Shown: piece after piece, positions 43,857 to 53,471 of the stretch
How positions within the stretch are numbered: the first letter of the stretch is position 1
Layout of the letters: every line of letters begins with the position of its first letter
Origin: DATJPR01 sp035506295
GTDB lineage: Bacteria; Bacteroidota; Ignavibacteria; UBA10030; UBA6906
Direction: 5' to 3'
NCBI GenBank assembly: GCA_035506295.1
Contig: DATJPR010000098.1
Span: forward strand, 1 to 64,000
Length of the DNA: 64,000 nt
Translations under genes and position numbers: made by a program
The notes under the pieces: generated by a model
What the model was told of the DNA's origin: nothing
Seen by the model: the letters and a program-made list of their open reading frames with translations, nothing else
Databases searched by the model: none

Positions 43857-46139
43857 GATGACTTCGCGGACTGTCTGGAGAAACTGGTCGGGACGGAACG
43901 GCTTTGAAACCACCTGAAGCTTTTCCTCCTGCAGGAGACTCGCGATAAGCTGGTCCGAAACAAAGCCCGTGCAGAAGAACGCCTTGAGCGAGGGGTTGAT
44001 GGCCTTCAGAGCCACGTACACCTGTCCGCCGTCCATGGCGGGCATGACAAGATCGAGGACCACCAGATCGATCTCCTTGAAGCGCTTTCGATAGAGGTCG
44101 ATCGCCTCGGGGCCGTTGTTTGCGAGGAGGACGACATAGCCCTCGTCTTCCAGGAGTTCCTTGCCGAGATCCTGCATTGCCGGCTCATCGTCGACGAGCA
44201 GCACGCAGCGCGTGGTTTTGACGCCCCGGTGGCGCGGCAGTTCCTTTGCGCTCAAGCTCGGGAGATACACATGAAATGCCGTTCCCCTGCCGACTTCGCT
44301 TTCGACGGTGATCGCTCCGTGATGGCTCCGGACGATATTGTAGACGATGGACAGTCCCAGCCCGGTCCCGCGACCGCGGTCTTTGGTCGTGAAGAAGGGA
44401 TCGAAGATCTTCGCCCGTATCTCTTCGGGGATCCCGATGCCGGTGTCGGCCACGGAAATTTCCACGCACTCATTGCCTGGTGCCGCGAAGAGCTGGGGTC
44501 CGACGTCGCGGCCGATCACGACGTTGCGAGCCGAAACTTTCAGCGCGCCTCCTCCTCCTCCTCCGCGCGCCAGGATCGCGTCCCGGGCATTCACGCAAAG
44601 GTTCATCAGGACCTGGTAGAGCTCCCCATGATCTCCCAGCACAGGTGCGAGGTCCGGCGGGATCAGCGACTCAATCCGGATCTCCGCCGGGAACGTGTCT
44701 TTCCCCGACGAGATGACCTCGCTGCAGACCGTGCCGACATCGGTCGGCAGCGTATGATGCCGGGAGGAACGCGCGAACGAAAGCAACTGCCCGGCCAGTT
44801 CGGCCCCGCGCTGCGCCGAGCGCTCGATGGTGTCGACGTATTTTCTCACTTTTATCTGGTCGTCGATGTGCTTGCGCAGCTGCATCGAGAACCCCAGGAC
44901 GTTGTTCAGCACGTTGTTGAAGTCGTGGGCGATCCCGCTGGCGAGCGTGCCGATGCTCTCCATCTTCTGTGCCTGGCGGAGCTGGTCCTCCAGCCGGTTG
45001 CGTTCGCTGACATCGCGCAGGATCACCGTGAAGAGTTTCTTCCACCCGACTTCGATCTGTGATATCGACGCCTCGATGGGGAACTCCTCCCCGTTGCCGC
45101 GGACGCCGTACACCAGGCCCAGGTTGCCCATCTGACGCCGCGTCACGCCGGACGTGCCGTATGCCTGCACGTGACCTTCGTGGAGACTCCGGAAGCGCTC
45201 CGGGATCAGCGTGCCGACGTGCTTGCCGATGGCGTCCGGCGCCTTGATGCCGAACATCTTCTCGGCGGCCTCGTTAAAGAGGACAATGCGTTGATCGGTG
45301 TCGAGGGTGACGATGGCATCCATGGCGGATCCGACGATCCCCGCAAGTTGCGCCTGACTCTGGCGGACGGCCTCTTCTGACCGCCGCCGCTCGGTGACAT
45401 CGCGAAAGACCAGGACAACGCCGGTCACTTCGCCGGCCAGATTACGGATGGGCGCTGCGCTGTCATCGATGGGAATTTCCCGCCCGTCCCGGGAAAGGAG
45501 CAGGGTCGGCGTGACGATGCGGGTCGGGCCCTTGTTGGCCATCGCGTTCTGGACGGGATTCGTGATCGGTTCCCGGGTCCTCTCGTCGACAATGACAAAG
45601 ACGGCGCCGAGGTGCTGGCCGACCGAGTCCGATTGTGTCCAGCCGGTCAACTGTTCTGCGACCGTGTTCATGAACCGGATTGCCCCGGAGGTGTCGGTGG
45701 CAATCACTGCATCGCCGATGCTCTTCAGCACCGCAGAGAGCCACTCTTCGCTTTCCCGCAGGCGCCTCTCCATCTGGTTCTTGAAGAGCGCCATTTCGAT
45801 GGTAATATGCAGCTCGCGTTCTTCAAACGGCTTCAGGAGGTAGCCGAACGCTTCCGTGCGCTTCGCCCGCTGAAGTGTTTTTTCGTCGGCGTATGCGGTA
45901 AGATAGATGACCGGAATCTCATGCTGTTTCGCGATGACGTCCGCCGCCTGGATCCCGTCCATGTTGCCGCGCAGCATGATGTCCATGAGCACCAGGTCCG
46001 GGTGCGTGGATTCCGCCATGCGGATGGCTTCCTCGCCGGACCCTGCCATCCCACAAACCTGGTATCCAAGATGCCGGAGACGATTCGCGATATCCTTTGC
46101 TACGATATTCTCATCTTCAACGACTAGAACGGTCGTCAT
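43848..46139 (-). CDS. Hybrid histidine kinase REC-PAS-PAS-HisKA-HATPase-REC (763 residues)
   Basis: From ATG 46139 (AAGG upstream). The N-terminal receiver (LVLMDIMLRGNMDG) is followed by two PAS domains, HisKA of the DFNN type (SGIAHDFNNVLNNVLGFS), HATPase (NLCVNARDAIL, ADTGIGIPEE, GRGTGLGLSIVYNIV) and a C-terminal receiver (VVLDLVMPAMDGG). A (CCT)5 repeat in the gene encodes six Gly inside the ATPase domain. No membrane helices. It follows the 1288-residue kinase by 53 bases. Confidence 0.93.
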   Translation of the reverse strand: MTTVLVVEDENIVAKDIANRLRHLGYQVCGMAGSGEEAIRMAESTHPDLVLMDIMLRGNMDGIQAADVIAKQHEIPVIYLTAYADEKTLQRAKRTEAFGYLLKPFEERELHITIEMALFKNQMERRLRESEEWLSAVLKSIGDAVIATDTSGAIRFMNTVAEQLTGWTQSDSVGQHLGAVFVIVDERTREPITNPVQNAMANKGPTRIVTPTLLLSRDGREIPIDDSAAPIRNLAGEVTGVVLVFRDVTERRRSEEAVRQSQAQLAGIVGSAMDAIVTLDTDQRIVLFNEAAEKMFGIKAPDAIGKHVGTLIPERFRSLHEGHVQAYGTSGVTRRQMGNLGLVYGVRGNGEEFPIEASISQIEVGWKKLFTVILRDVSERNRLEDQLRQAQKMESIGTLASGIAHDFNNVLNNVLGFSMQLRKHIDDQIKVRKYVDTIERSAQRGAELAGQLLSFARSSRHHTLPTDVGTVCSEVISSGKDTFPAEIRIESLIPPDLAPVLGDHGELYQVLMNLCVNARDAILARGGGGGGALKVSARNVVIGRDVGPQLFAAPGNECVEISVADTGIGIPEEIRAKIFDPFFTTKDRGRGTGLGLSIVYNIVRSHHGAITVESEVGRGTAFHVYLPSLSAKELPRHRGVKTTRCVLLVDDEPAMQDLGKELLEDEGYVVLLANNGPEAIDLYRKRFKEIDLVVLDLVMPAMDGGQVYVALKAINPSLKAFFCTGFVSDQLIASLLQEEKLQVVSKPFRPDQFLQTVREVIGD

Positions 46140-46192
46140 CGCTGAGCCTTCATGACAATGCACTCCTGAAACTGCTGATGGGAGGAAGTTTG

Positions 46193-49100
46193 CTACGGAG
46201 CCTTGAACACCACACTGAATGACGTCCCACGGCCTTCATCGACTTCGGTGACTCCATCGATCTGGTCGACGAGCGTCTCAATGAGCTGGAGTCCGAGCGT
46301 CGAAGCGGTGCGGATATTGAACCCTTCCGGGAATCCGACCCCGTTGTCCCGGACGCACAGTCGGGCAACGGACTCGTTGCGGGTCATTTCCACCACGACT
46401 TCTCCCTCCCGCCCATCCGGGAAGGCATGGATCAGGGAGTTCGACACCAGTTCGTTGACGATGAGCCCGCACGGGATCGCGAGGTCAACCCCCAGGAGAA
46501 TACCTTCGATGTTGATCCTGATTTTCGTCGCGGCCTTCGCGTTCGGATAAGATCGAACCAGATACGACGTGAGATTGTGCACGTAGGTACCGAAGTCGAT
46601 TCTGGAGAGATCTCCCGAACGGTACAGCCGCTCGTGGATCAACGCCATCGACCGTATCCGGTTCTGGCTCTCGCGGAGGAGCTGGACGATCGATGCGTCC
46701 TCGATGCGCCCAAGCTGCAGGCTGAGCAGGCTCGAAATGATCTGGAGATTATTTTTCACCCGGTGGTGCACTTCTTTCAAAAGGATTTCCTTTTCCTCGA
46801 GTGACTGGCGGAGTTCCTGCTGGGCCTTCTGGCGCTGCATGTGGCCGACCATCCCTTCGAACAGCAAGGTCAGCTGTCGCGCATCGGACGCGTCGTAGTC
46901 TTCGCGCTTGTTCCCGACGCCGGCAATGGCGACCACTTCGGAGCCGTCGAACACCGGCACCGCCATAAAGCGATAGAGCGACACATGTTTGGTCGGCACG
47001 GTGGCGCAGGCGCCGCCGGACCCGGGGAAGCGGTTCATGATGACGGGCTCGCGCCGTTTGATCACGCTTTGGAACATCCCCGACGGTGAAAGGGAGGTAA
47101 GGGATTGGACGTCCTCAAGCTGGCAGATCTGCAGTGTGTGCTTCGACCAGATGACCGATTCAAGGGCTCCTCCCCCCGGGTTCAGGAACCCGACGAAGCC
47201 GATGGCGCTGCGCGTTAAGCGGACCCCGTCTTCCAGCGCAACTTCCGCAACGTCTTCCGTGGACGAATCAAACATCTGGTTCAGGGCCACGAGCGCTTCG
47301 AGCCGCGCCTCGTTCAGCCTGATCGCTTCATCGGCCTTCTTCCGGCGGCTGACATCCATGCTGCCGACAACAAAGCCGGTCACATTTCCGTCGTCGTCCT
47401 GCAAGGGGTTGATGAGCGATTCCACCCAGATCCACCTGTCGTCCGCGCTGCGCAGGCGGTATTCCGCCGTGCCGGAGGCCCGTCCGTTGTGAAGCTTCTG
47501 GAACGTCGCGAAGACCCGCGCGCGGTCGGCGGGGTGCACCAGACTGAGTGTGCGGGTGCCGACGAGCGATTCCGGGCGGTAGCCGAGGACCTTCGCGTGC
47601 GACGGACTTGCATATTCGCACACCCCGTGGGTGTCGATCTGCGTGACCACATCGAGCATGGTGTCCGTGATCCGGCGCAGCCGCAGATCATTGTGCCTGA
47701 TCTTCTCTTCGCTTTGTTTCCTGTCGGTGATGTCACGTGCAACGGTCACAAAGGCGAGGGGCTTCCCGGTTTCGTCGCGCACGGTCGATGTCAGTACTTC
47801 TGCAGGGAATTCCGTCCCGTTGGTGCGACATGCCTGGAGCTCTCCCACCCAGGATCCGGATGCCGGGAGGTACGCTTCCTTCAGGACCGCCTTCGACATG
47901 TCCTTGCCGCCGAGAATGAGGGGTGACTTGCCCACGATCTCGTCGGCCGGGAATCCGTAGGTTGCGACAAAAGAATCGTTGACAAAAAGAATCGAACCGT
48001 CGAGCGATGTCAGAAGGAAGCAATCGCGCGCGCATGCCACCGTATTCGCCAGGAGCCGGAGCTCGCGTTCCGCCAGCTTCTTCGCCGTGATGTCCTGAAC
48101 GGTCTCAATGTAGTACAGGGGATTGTGCGCTTCATCGCGCACCAGCCGCACATTTTCGCTGATCCAGAACGGTCCTCCGATATTCCGCGTCACCTGCGAC
48201 TCGAAGTCCACGATCTCCCCGCCTGACTGGAGCATGCTTTGAAACTCCTGGTGCCGTTGCGGGTCAACGTAGAGTTGGCCCTTCCGCCTGGTCATTTCGG
48301 CAAGGAGCTCATGTTGGTTCTCGTAGCCGTACATCTTCATCAGGGCGTTGTTGACGCTGAGGAAGCGTCCGTCGACGGTGTACTTGGCGATCCCCATCGC
48401 AGCATGATCGAAGATCCCTTTGTATGTTTCCTGCGCCTCATGATAGGAGTTTTCCATCATGCGGCGGTCGGTCACGTCGTGGGCCACGAGGACGACGCGG
48501 TCAAGTCCCGCGGGCGACAACGTTCCTTCGAACCACCGCACCTGTCCGGACAATTCCATCGGGAAGCCGAGCGCCAGCCGGCCTCCCTGATGCAGCGCCG
48601 TGTGAATGCGTTCGTGAAAATACTCGGCCTGCGGCCTGGGAAACGCTGCGTCCACGGTTGACTGCTGGAAGCGTTCCGGCAATCGATGGAGGATCGACGG
48701 GTTGGTGGGGGCAATGCTGAGGATCCGGCCGCCCGCGTCCATCACGAGGACGACAGCATCCATCGCTTCGAACAGCGTCCGCAGCTCCGCCTCGGACGTG
48801 CGGAGCGTTTCCTCCTTCCGCTTCCGATCGATCGCCATCGCGACCTGATGCGAGACAAACGAGAGGAGGTTCAGGTCTTCCTGGGTATACCGGACGCCGT
48901 CGGAATATGTCTGCACTACCAGGACGCCGAACGGAGATCCGTCGAGCACGAGGGGCACACCGAGCCAGTCGACGCTGGGGACGCCGATCGACTCGACATC
49001 GCCCCGCGCCACAAGCTCGTTGAAACGTTCGGGCGATGCCAGCAAGGGCTGGCCCGTCCTGAGGACATATTCCGTCAATCCCTTCCTCATCGAACGCTGG

Positions 49101-50059
49101 CCGGGCGGGGGGTCAAATTCGTCGACGAAGTACGGGAACGCAAGGATGTCCGTTTCAGGGTCGCGGATGGCGATATAGAAATTCTTCGCCGGCAGGACTT
49201 CGCTTACGCACCGATGGATGGAACGGTAAAGTTCGTCAAGGCCGCTGACAGTATGTGCGGCCTCGGAGATCGAATAGAGGGAGGCTTGTTTGCGGAGGTT
49301 TCGCCGGTCCTCGGTGCCGTCTTCCGCCACGACGAGGAATCCCTTCCCGTTTTGCGGCGCAATCGTCAGGGCAATCCATTTCCGCGGGTCGCTGGACTCC
49401 TTGAGCTTCGCCTCCATCTGCACGGTTTTCCCGCCAAGCGCGACCGCAACGTTGCCGTGAAAGTGCTGCTGCGATCCATCTTCGAAAAGATCATAGATCG
49501 TCGCGGCGCCGATCATCTCGGGCTTGAAGCCCAGCATCGCCCGGGCGATCCCGCCGACGAACCGGATGACCCCGTCGTTGTCGCATCCCAGAACGCAATA
49601 CTGGTTCACTCCGGCCGGGCGCGATGCGGCACTGCGCTCTTCCCGGCGTTCATGCTGCCCGTCCATCTTCACGAGCTGCTTCCGCGTCAGCGCCAGCTCC
49701 ATGGCCAGGTGCAATTCCCGGTCTTCGAATGGTTTCACCAGGAGCGTCGACATGGGAAGAGCACGGGCGCGATCCACGGTTGCGACGTCGGAACAGGCGG
49801 TGACGAAGACAATGGGGACGGAGAGTTCCTGCGTGATCGTGGTGGCGGCCTCGACGCCGTCGACGTTGCCCCGCAGGAGAATGTCCATGATCGCGACGTC
49901 GGGGTGCTTGGACCGTGCGAGGGCAATGGCCTCGACCCCCGACGACACCGGGCCGATGACCTCAAACCCCGCCTGGACCAGCCGTTGCCGGAGATCCTCG
50001 GCGATGATGACTTCATCGTCAGCGACAAGAACGCGATATGGGGTGCGACGTTTCTCCAC
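46193..50059 (-). CDS. Multi-sensor histidine kinase, REC plus PAS/GAF array, HisKA_2 type (1288 residues)
   Basis: The N-terminal receiver (VAIMDILLRGNVDG) is similar to those of the 763- and 1454-residue kinases. Next come alternating PAS and two GAF-like domains (one near 280-430, one near 920-1070), then a HisKA_2/HWE-like dimerisation segment EKEILLKEVHHRVKNNLQII and HATPase (NELVSNSLIHAF, DNGVGFPEG, LGLQLIETLVDQIDG). No C-terminal receiver, so its partner must be separate. It starts 39 bases after the sigma-54 activator gene. Cytosolic. Confidence 0.93.
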   Translation of the reverse strand: MEKRRTPYRVLVADDEVIIAEDLRQRLVQAGFEVIGPVSSGVEAIALARSKHPDVAIMDILLRGNVDGVEAATTITQELSVPIVFVTACSDVATVDRARALPMSTLLVKPFEDRELHLAMELALTRKQLVKMDGQHERREERSAASRPAGVNQYCVLGCDNDGVIRFVGGIARAMLGFKPEMIGAATIYDLFEDGSQQHFHGNVAVALGGKTVQMEAKLKESSDPRKWIALTIAPQNGKGFLVVAEDGTEDRRNLRKQASLYSISEAAHTVSGLDELYRSIHRCVSEVLPAKNFYIAIRDPETDILAFPYFVDEFDPPPGQRSMRKGLTEYVLRTGQPLLASPERFNELVARGDVESIGVPSVDWLGVPLVLDGSPFGVLVVQTYSDGVRYTQEDLNLLSFVSHQVAMAIDRKRKEETLRTSEAELRTLFEAMDAVVLVMDAGGRILSIAPTNPSILHRLPERFQQSTVDAAFPRPQAEYFHERIHTALHQGGRLALGFPMELSGQVRWFEGTLSPAGLDRVVLVAHDVTDRRMMENSYHEAQETYKGIFDHAAMGIAKYTVDGRFLSVNNALMKMYGYENQHELLAEMTRRKGQLYVDPQRHQEFQSMLQSGGEIVDFESQVTRNIGGPFWISENVRLVRDEAHNPLYYIETVQDITAKKLAERELRLLANTVACARDCFLLTSLDGSILFVNDSFVATYGFPADEIVGKSPLILGGKDMSKAVLKEAYLPASGSWVGELQACRTNGTEFPAEVLTSTVRDETGKPLAFVTVARDITDRKQSEEKIRHNDLRLRRITDTMLDVVTQIDTHGVCEYASPSHAKVLGYRPESLVGTRTLSLVHPADRARVFATFQKLHNGRASGTAEYRLRSADDRWIWVESLINPLQDDDGNVTGFVVGSMDVSRRKKADEAIRLNEARLEALVALNQMFDSSTEDVAEVALEDGVRLTRSAIGFVGFLNPGGGALESVIWSKHTLQICQLEDVQSLTSLSPSGMFQSVIKRREPVIMNRFPGSGGACATVPTKHVSLYRFMAVPVFDGSEVVAIAGVGNKREDYDASDARQLTLLFEGMVGHMQRQKAQQELRQSLEEKEILLKEVHHRVKNNLQIISSLLSLQLGRIEDASIVQLLRESQNRIRSMALIHERLYRSGDLSRIDFGTYVHNLTSYLVRSYPNAKAATKIRINIEGILLGVDLAIPCGLIVNELVSNSLIHAFPDGREGEVVVEMTRNESVARLCVRDNGVGFPEGFNIRTASTLGLQLIETLVDQIDGVTEVDEGRGTSFSVVFKAP

Positions 50060-50098
50060 GACAATTCCTGTAGAGCTCGATTCCCGGCAGGCCCGGCG

Positions 50099-51517
50099 CT
50101 ATGCCGTTGTCCTGTACGTCCGCTGCTCGGGCTGGATGCCGAGCTGTTCCATCCGGTACCGCAGCTTCGACCGGGTGAGACCGAGGACTTTCGCTGCCTG
50201 GACCTGATTGCCGCCGACGATTTCCAGCGTCTTGAGGATCAGCTCCCGTATCACCTCGTTCATCTGAATCCCCTTGGGGGGAATGTCAAGGATGAACTTC
50301 CTGCCGCCGAAATGATCGGGACCGACGATATTCGTGTCCGTAGATCGGAGGAAGGTGAACTGTTCCGGTGTGAGCTCAGGAGTATTGTTGAGAAGTACGA
50401 CCCGTTCAATGGCATTGCGAAGCTCGCGGACGTTGCCTTTCCACGGCAGCCGCTCGAGAAACTCCTCGGCATCAGGCGAGAGCTTCGGCGTGGGGCGGGT
50501 CAGCCGGCGGCTGTATTCCGTGAGAAACGATTCCGCGAGATCCTTGATGTCTTCAGGCCTGTTGCGCAACGGCGGGATCCGGATCGACGCGACGTTCAAC
50601 CGGTAGAACAGATCTTCCCGGAACCGGCCCGCTTCGACTTCCCGGGCAAGCTCGCGGTTCGAAGCGGCGATCACCCGTACATCGACGCTGATCTCCTTCG
50701 TCCCGCCAAGCCGATAAAAACGTTTCTCCTCGAGAACGCGCAGGAGTTTGACCTGCATCTCCAGCGAGAGCTCACGGATCTCATCCAACAGGATCGTCCC
50801 GCCGTGCGAGAGCTCGAATTTTCCCTGCTTCATCCTTTCTGTCGCCCCCGTGAACGCCCCCTTTTCGTAACCGAAGAACTCGCTCTCCGCAAGTTCCTTC
50901 GGGATGGCGCCACAATTGAGCGTGACAAATGGCTTGTCGGCCCGCGCGCTCTTCTGATGGATGAACCGGGCGATAACTTCCTTTCCCGTCCCGCTTTCCC
51001 CTTCGAGGAGCACCGTCGTGTTGTCGCCTTCGGCGAGCTTCTCGGCGGTCTCCAGTACCCTCCGGAGTCCGGCACTCGTCCCCACAATGGCGTTCCTCGG
51101 GTTCTCCCCTTCGAGCTGCTCCTGCAGCAGCTTCACTTTGGTCTGGAGAGACGCGTAGTTCAGGTTCTTCTCGATCAGCACACCGAGGTGGTTCAGATCG
51201 AATGGCTTGACTACGAAGTCCGCGGCTCCTTCCTTCATCGCCCTGACCGCAAGAGCGACATCGGAGTGGGCCGTCATCATGATCACGGGCGTATCCGCTC
51301 CTTCGGCGCGCATCCGGTTCAACAGCTGGATGCCGTTGATTTCCCCGATGTAAATGTCGAGAAGGATGAGGTCCGGCTTAGTCTCCGCGAGCTGCTGGAA
51401 AAACTCTTCGCCTTTGTTGCAGACGGAGACGGTGTAGTTCAGTTCGCCGAGGATTTTTCGGAGCGTGTTGGTCAGAATGACTTCGTCGTCACCGATGAGA
51501 ATGCGCGCCTTCCCCAT
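50099..51517 (-). CDS. Sigma-54-dependent response regulator (NtrC/FlgR/FleR type)
   Basis: 472 residues. The receiver has Asp54 (LILLDIYIGEING) and the MMTAHSD/VVKPFD pattern. The AAA+ domain has Walker A GESGTGKE (173-180), the sigma-54 contact motif GAFTGA (220-225), Walker B GGTILLDE (239-246), and the arginine-finger region. A C-terminal Fis-type helix-turn-helix ends NQVQAAKVLGLTRSKLRYRM. It follows an NtrB-like kinase by 24 bases. It is the prime candidate to activate the four sigma-54 promoters in this window. Confidence 0.95.
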   Translation of the reverse strand: MGKARILIGDDEVILTNTLRKILGELNYTVSVCNKGEEFFQQLAETKPDLILLDIYIGEINGIQLLNRMRAEGADTPVIMMTAHSDVALAVRAMKEGAADFVVKPFDLNHLGVLIEKNLNYASLQTKVKLLQEQLEGENPRNAIVGTSAGLRRVLETAEKLAEGDNTTVLLEGESGTGKEVIARFIHQKSARADKPFVTLNCGAIPKELAESEFFGYEKGAFTGATERMKQGKFELSHGGTILLDEIRELSLEMQVKLLRVLEEKRFYRLGGTKEISVDVRVIAASNRELAREVEAGRFREDLFYRLNVASIRIPPLRNRPEDIKDLAESFLTEYSRRLTRPTPKLSPDAEEFLERLPWKGNVRELRNAIERVVLLNNTPELTPEQFTFLRSTDTNIVGPDHFGGRKFILDIPPKGIQMNEVIRELILKTLEIVGGNQVQAAKVLGLTRSKLRYRMEQLGIQPEQRTYRTTA

Positions 51518-51541
51518 AGAAGGATCCCTCTCTTGTGATGG

Positions 51542-53194
51542 TCAGCAATGATCCGTGGCCGGCGGGAACACTAACCGAACGATCGTACCATGATCGGGTG
51601 CAGGCTCGACGGTGATTTCCGCATTGTGGCGGAGCATGATCTGCTTGGACATCGCGAGACCGAGGCCGGTGCCCTGGGCCTTCGATGTCCTGAAATGTTC
51701 GAACAAATGATCGTACTGTTCTTCGGTCATCCCCACACCCCGGTCCCGGACGGTCATGAGAACGCACGGACAGGGCAGCGTCTGCCCGGGGACCGGTTCG
51801 TTGGTCAGCGAAGTCGAAACTTCGATGGCGCTCCCATCGTTGGAGGCGTCGATGGCGTTCTGCAGGACGTTGAGCATGACCTGTTGGATCTGCTTCGCGT
51901 CGACAAAAATGGGCGGAAGTGAATCCGTGAGGTGAGTGTCGATCTGCACTTTTCTCTGCTGCACCGAGATCTTGAGAAACCCGAGCACCTGCGTCGCCAG
52001 GCCGTTGATGGATTCCGACCTCAGCACGGGAGGCGTGATGCGCGCGAGGCTGAGCGTGTTCTCCATGACCGACTCCACGCGGCGGGCGCCTTCCAGTGCG
52101 TCGCGGATGATGCCGCGTCCGATTTCGTCGAGATCGGACCGCTGCTGGAGAAATTGCAGGTTCAAGGTCACTGCCGCGAGAGGGTTCCGGATTTCATGGG
52201 CGATCCCTGCGGCGAGCCGGCCCATGAGCGACATCTTCTCCGCCTGCATGAGCTGTTCGCGCATCTTCTTTTCCTCGGAGATGTCGCGGACGTAGAGCAG
52301 CACGCGATTTTCCTCCGGGCTTTTCAGCGGCCCCACCCCGACCTCGACATTCAGCGAGCGGCCTGCGCCGGTCTTCAGCACAGCCTCGCCCGAGGTGAAC
52401 CCGCTCGCATCGAGCACGCGTGCGGAGAGATCGTCGCCGCTGAGGATCGGCAGCCCGGGGAGCGCGAGGAGCGCTTCGCGCGCGTAGCCGAGAAGGGCAA
52501 TCCCCTGTTTGTTCGCGTCAAGGACTTTCCCGCTGGACCTGTCGACGATGAAGATGGCAATGCTGGCATTGTCAAACAGACTCCGATACCGGTCTTCGGA
52601 AGCCTGGATTTCCCGATTCTTGTTGACGAGAGTCTCCGCGTACATCTCCAGCTCCGCCATTTTCTCTTCGAGTTTCTTGATAATGATGGCGTGATGCTTC
52701 TCCAGAAACACTCTGTCGTCGATCTTCTCCTGGCGTTGCGGGGGCGGCGTCGTAAATCCGTAGTTCTCCTGCGCGAGCTCGTTGACCGCCTGGATGAGAC
52801 TGCCCAGGCCGGCATACTTCACCACGTACCGATCGACGCCGATGCTCCTGGCAAAGTCCTGGTCGGCGCCGTCGATATAGTTTCCGGTGTAAATGATGAA
52901 GGGGATCTTCGCCGTCGGCGGTTTGGCTTTCACTTCTTTGCACAACTGGAACCCGTCGATCTTCGGCATCATCGCGTCGGCGACGATCAGATGCACCGGT
53001 GCCTTCTCGAGATACTGGAGCGCCTCAAGTCCGTTGCGACAGGGAACCGCTTCATAGCCGTTTTCCGACAATACGTCTTCGAGGAGGGAGAGGTTCTCAG
53101 GAACATCGTCGACAATCAAAACCCTCAGCGGGGTGGTTGGAGCCGCCGGCACTTGGCGAGGCACCGATTGGTAGGATTCTTCGGCAGCTGGCAT
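51542..53194 (-). CDS. NtrB/FlgS-like sensor kinase with N-terminal receiver
   Basis: 550 residues. An N-terminal receiver with a DVPENL-type acidic pair and Asp in LIVADAMMPKIDG is followed by a coiled coil, one PAS domain (YRSLFDNASIAIFIVDRSSG), HisKA (MGRLAAGIAHEIRNPLAAVT) and HATPase (NVLQNAIDAS, VRDRGVGM, TGLGLAMSKQI). No membrane segment, so it senses a cytosolic cue, as FlgS and FleS do. It precedes the sigma-54 activator gene and is its presumed cognate kinase. No good ribosome site is visible. Confidence 0.92.
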   Translation of the reverse strand: MPAAEESYQSVPRQVPAAPTTPLRVLIVDDVPENLSLLEDVLSENGYEAVPCRNGLEALQYLEKAPVHLIVADAMMPKIDGFQLCKEVKAKPPTAKIPFIIYTGNYIDGADQDFARSIGVDRYVVKYAGLGSLIQAVNELAQENYGFTTPPPQRQEKIDDRVFLEKHHAIIIKKLEEKMAELEMYAETLVNKNREIQASEDRYRSLFDNASIAIFIVDRSSGKVLDANKQGIALLGYAREALLALPGLPILSGDDLSARVLDASGFTSGEAVLKTGAGRSLNVEVGVGPLKSPEENRVLLYVRDISEEKKMREQLMQAEKMSLMGRLAAGIAHEIRNPLAAVTLNLQFLQQRSDLDEIGRGIIRDALEGARRVESVMENTLSLARITPPVLRSESINGLATQVLGFLKISVQQRKVQIDTHLTDSLPPIFVDAKQIQQVMLNVLQNAIDASNDGSAIEVSTSLTNEPVPGQTLPCPCVLMTVRDRGVGMTEEQYDHLFEHFRTSKAQGTGLGLAMSKQIMLRHNAEITVEPAPDHGTIVRLVFPPATDHC

Positions 53195-53283
53195 GATGGT
53201 CGAGGAGGTTGTTCAGAGTAAAGCAACTGTCGGAATATGTGCAGCACAAGTAACAATACTAGCCACGTGAACTCAATACGCTT

Positions 53284-53365
53284 AAATACGTATTTTCCTC
53301 TGATGATGGAATGAGCTGAGAATTTCGCGAAAAGTCTGGGCTCAGGAGATGCTATCAGGATAGCA
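53284..53365. promoter_or_regulatory. Three palindromes upstream of the NtrB/NtrC-type operon
   Basis: AAATACGTATTT (53284-53295), TTTCGCGAAA (53323-53332) and TGCTATC-AG-GATAGCA (53350-53365) lie in the AT-rich 277-base gap 53195-53471. The last has the same 7+2+7 shape as the palindrome at 38400 but a different sequence. No convincing sigma-54 or sigma-28 site is seen here; a housekeeping promoter could not be placed with confidence. Confidence 0.45.
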
Positions 53366-53471
53366 AGACAAACGATGGCGAAAATGAGTCTACTGGAGGC
53401 TACAGCCTGATTCTGGATGTGTCGGGAGGGAAGGCCTACGTCCGTGTCTGGAGGCTCACGGGATCAGGATT

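Noticed and set aside
48686..51538. 950-codon open frame on the plus strand
   Set aside because: It mirrors the 1288-residue kinase and the sigma-54 activator, both with complete domain signatures on the minus strand. The translation is Arg/Asp/His/Gln-rich with no recognisable motif, as expected for antisense frames in GC-rich DNA.
53195..53471. Sigma-54 promoter in front of the NtrB-like kinase gene
   Set aside because: No site with GG-N10-GC in the right strand and place was found; only palindromes remain.
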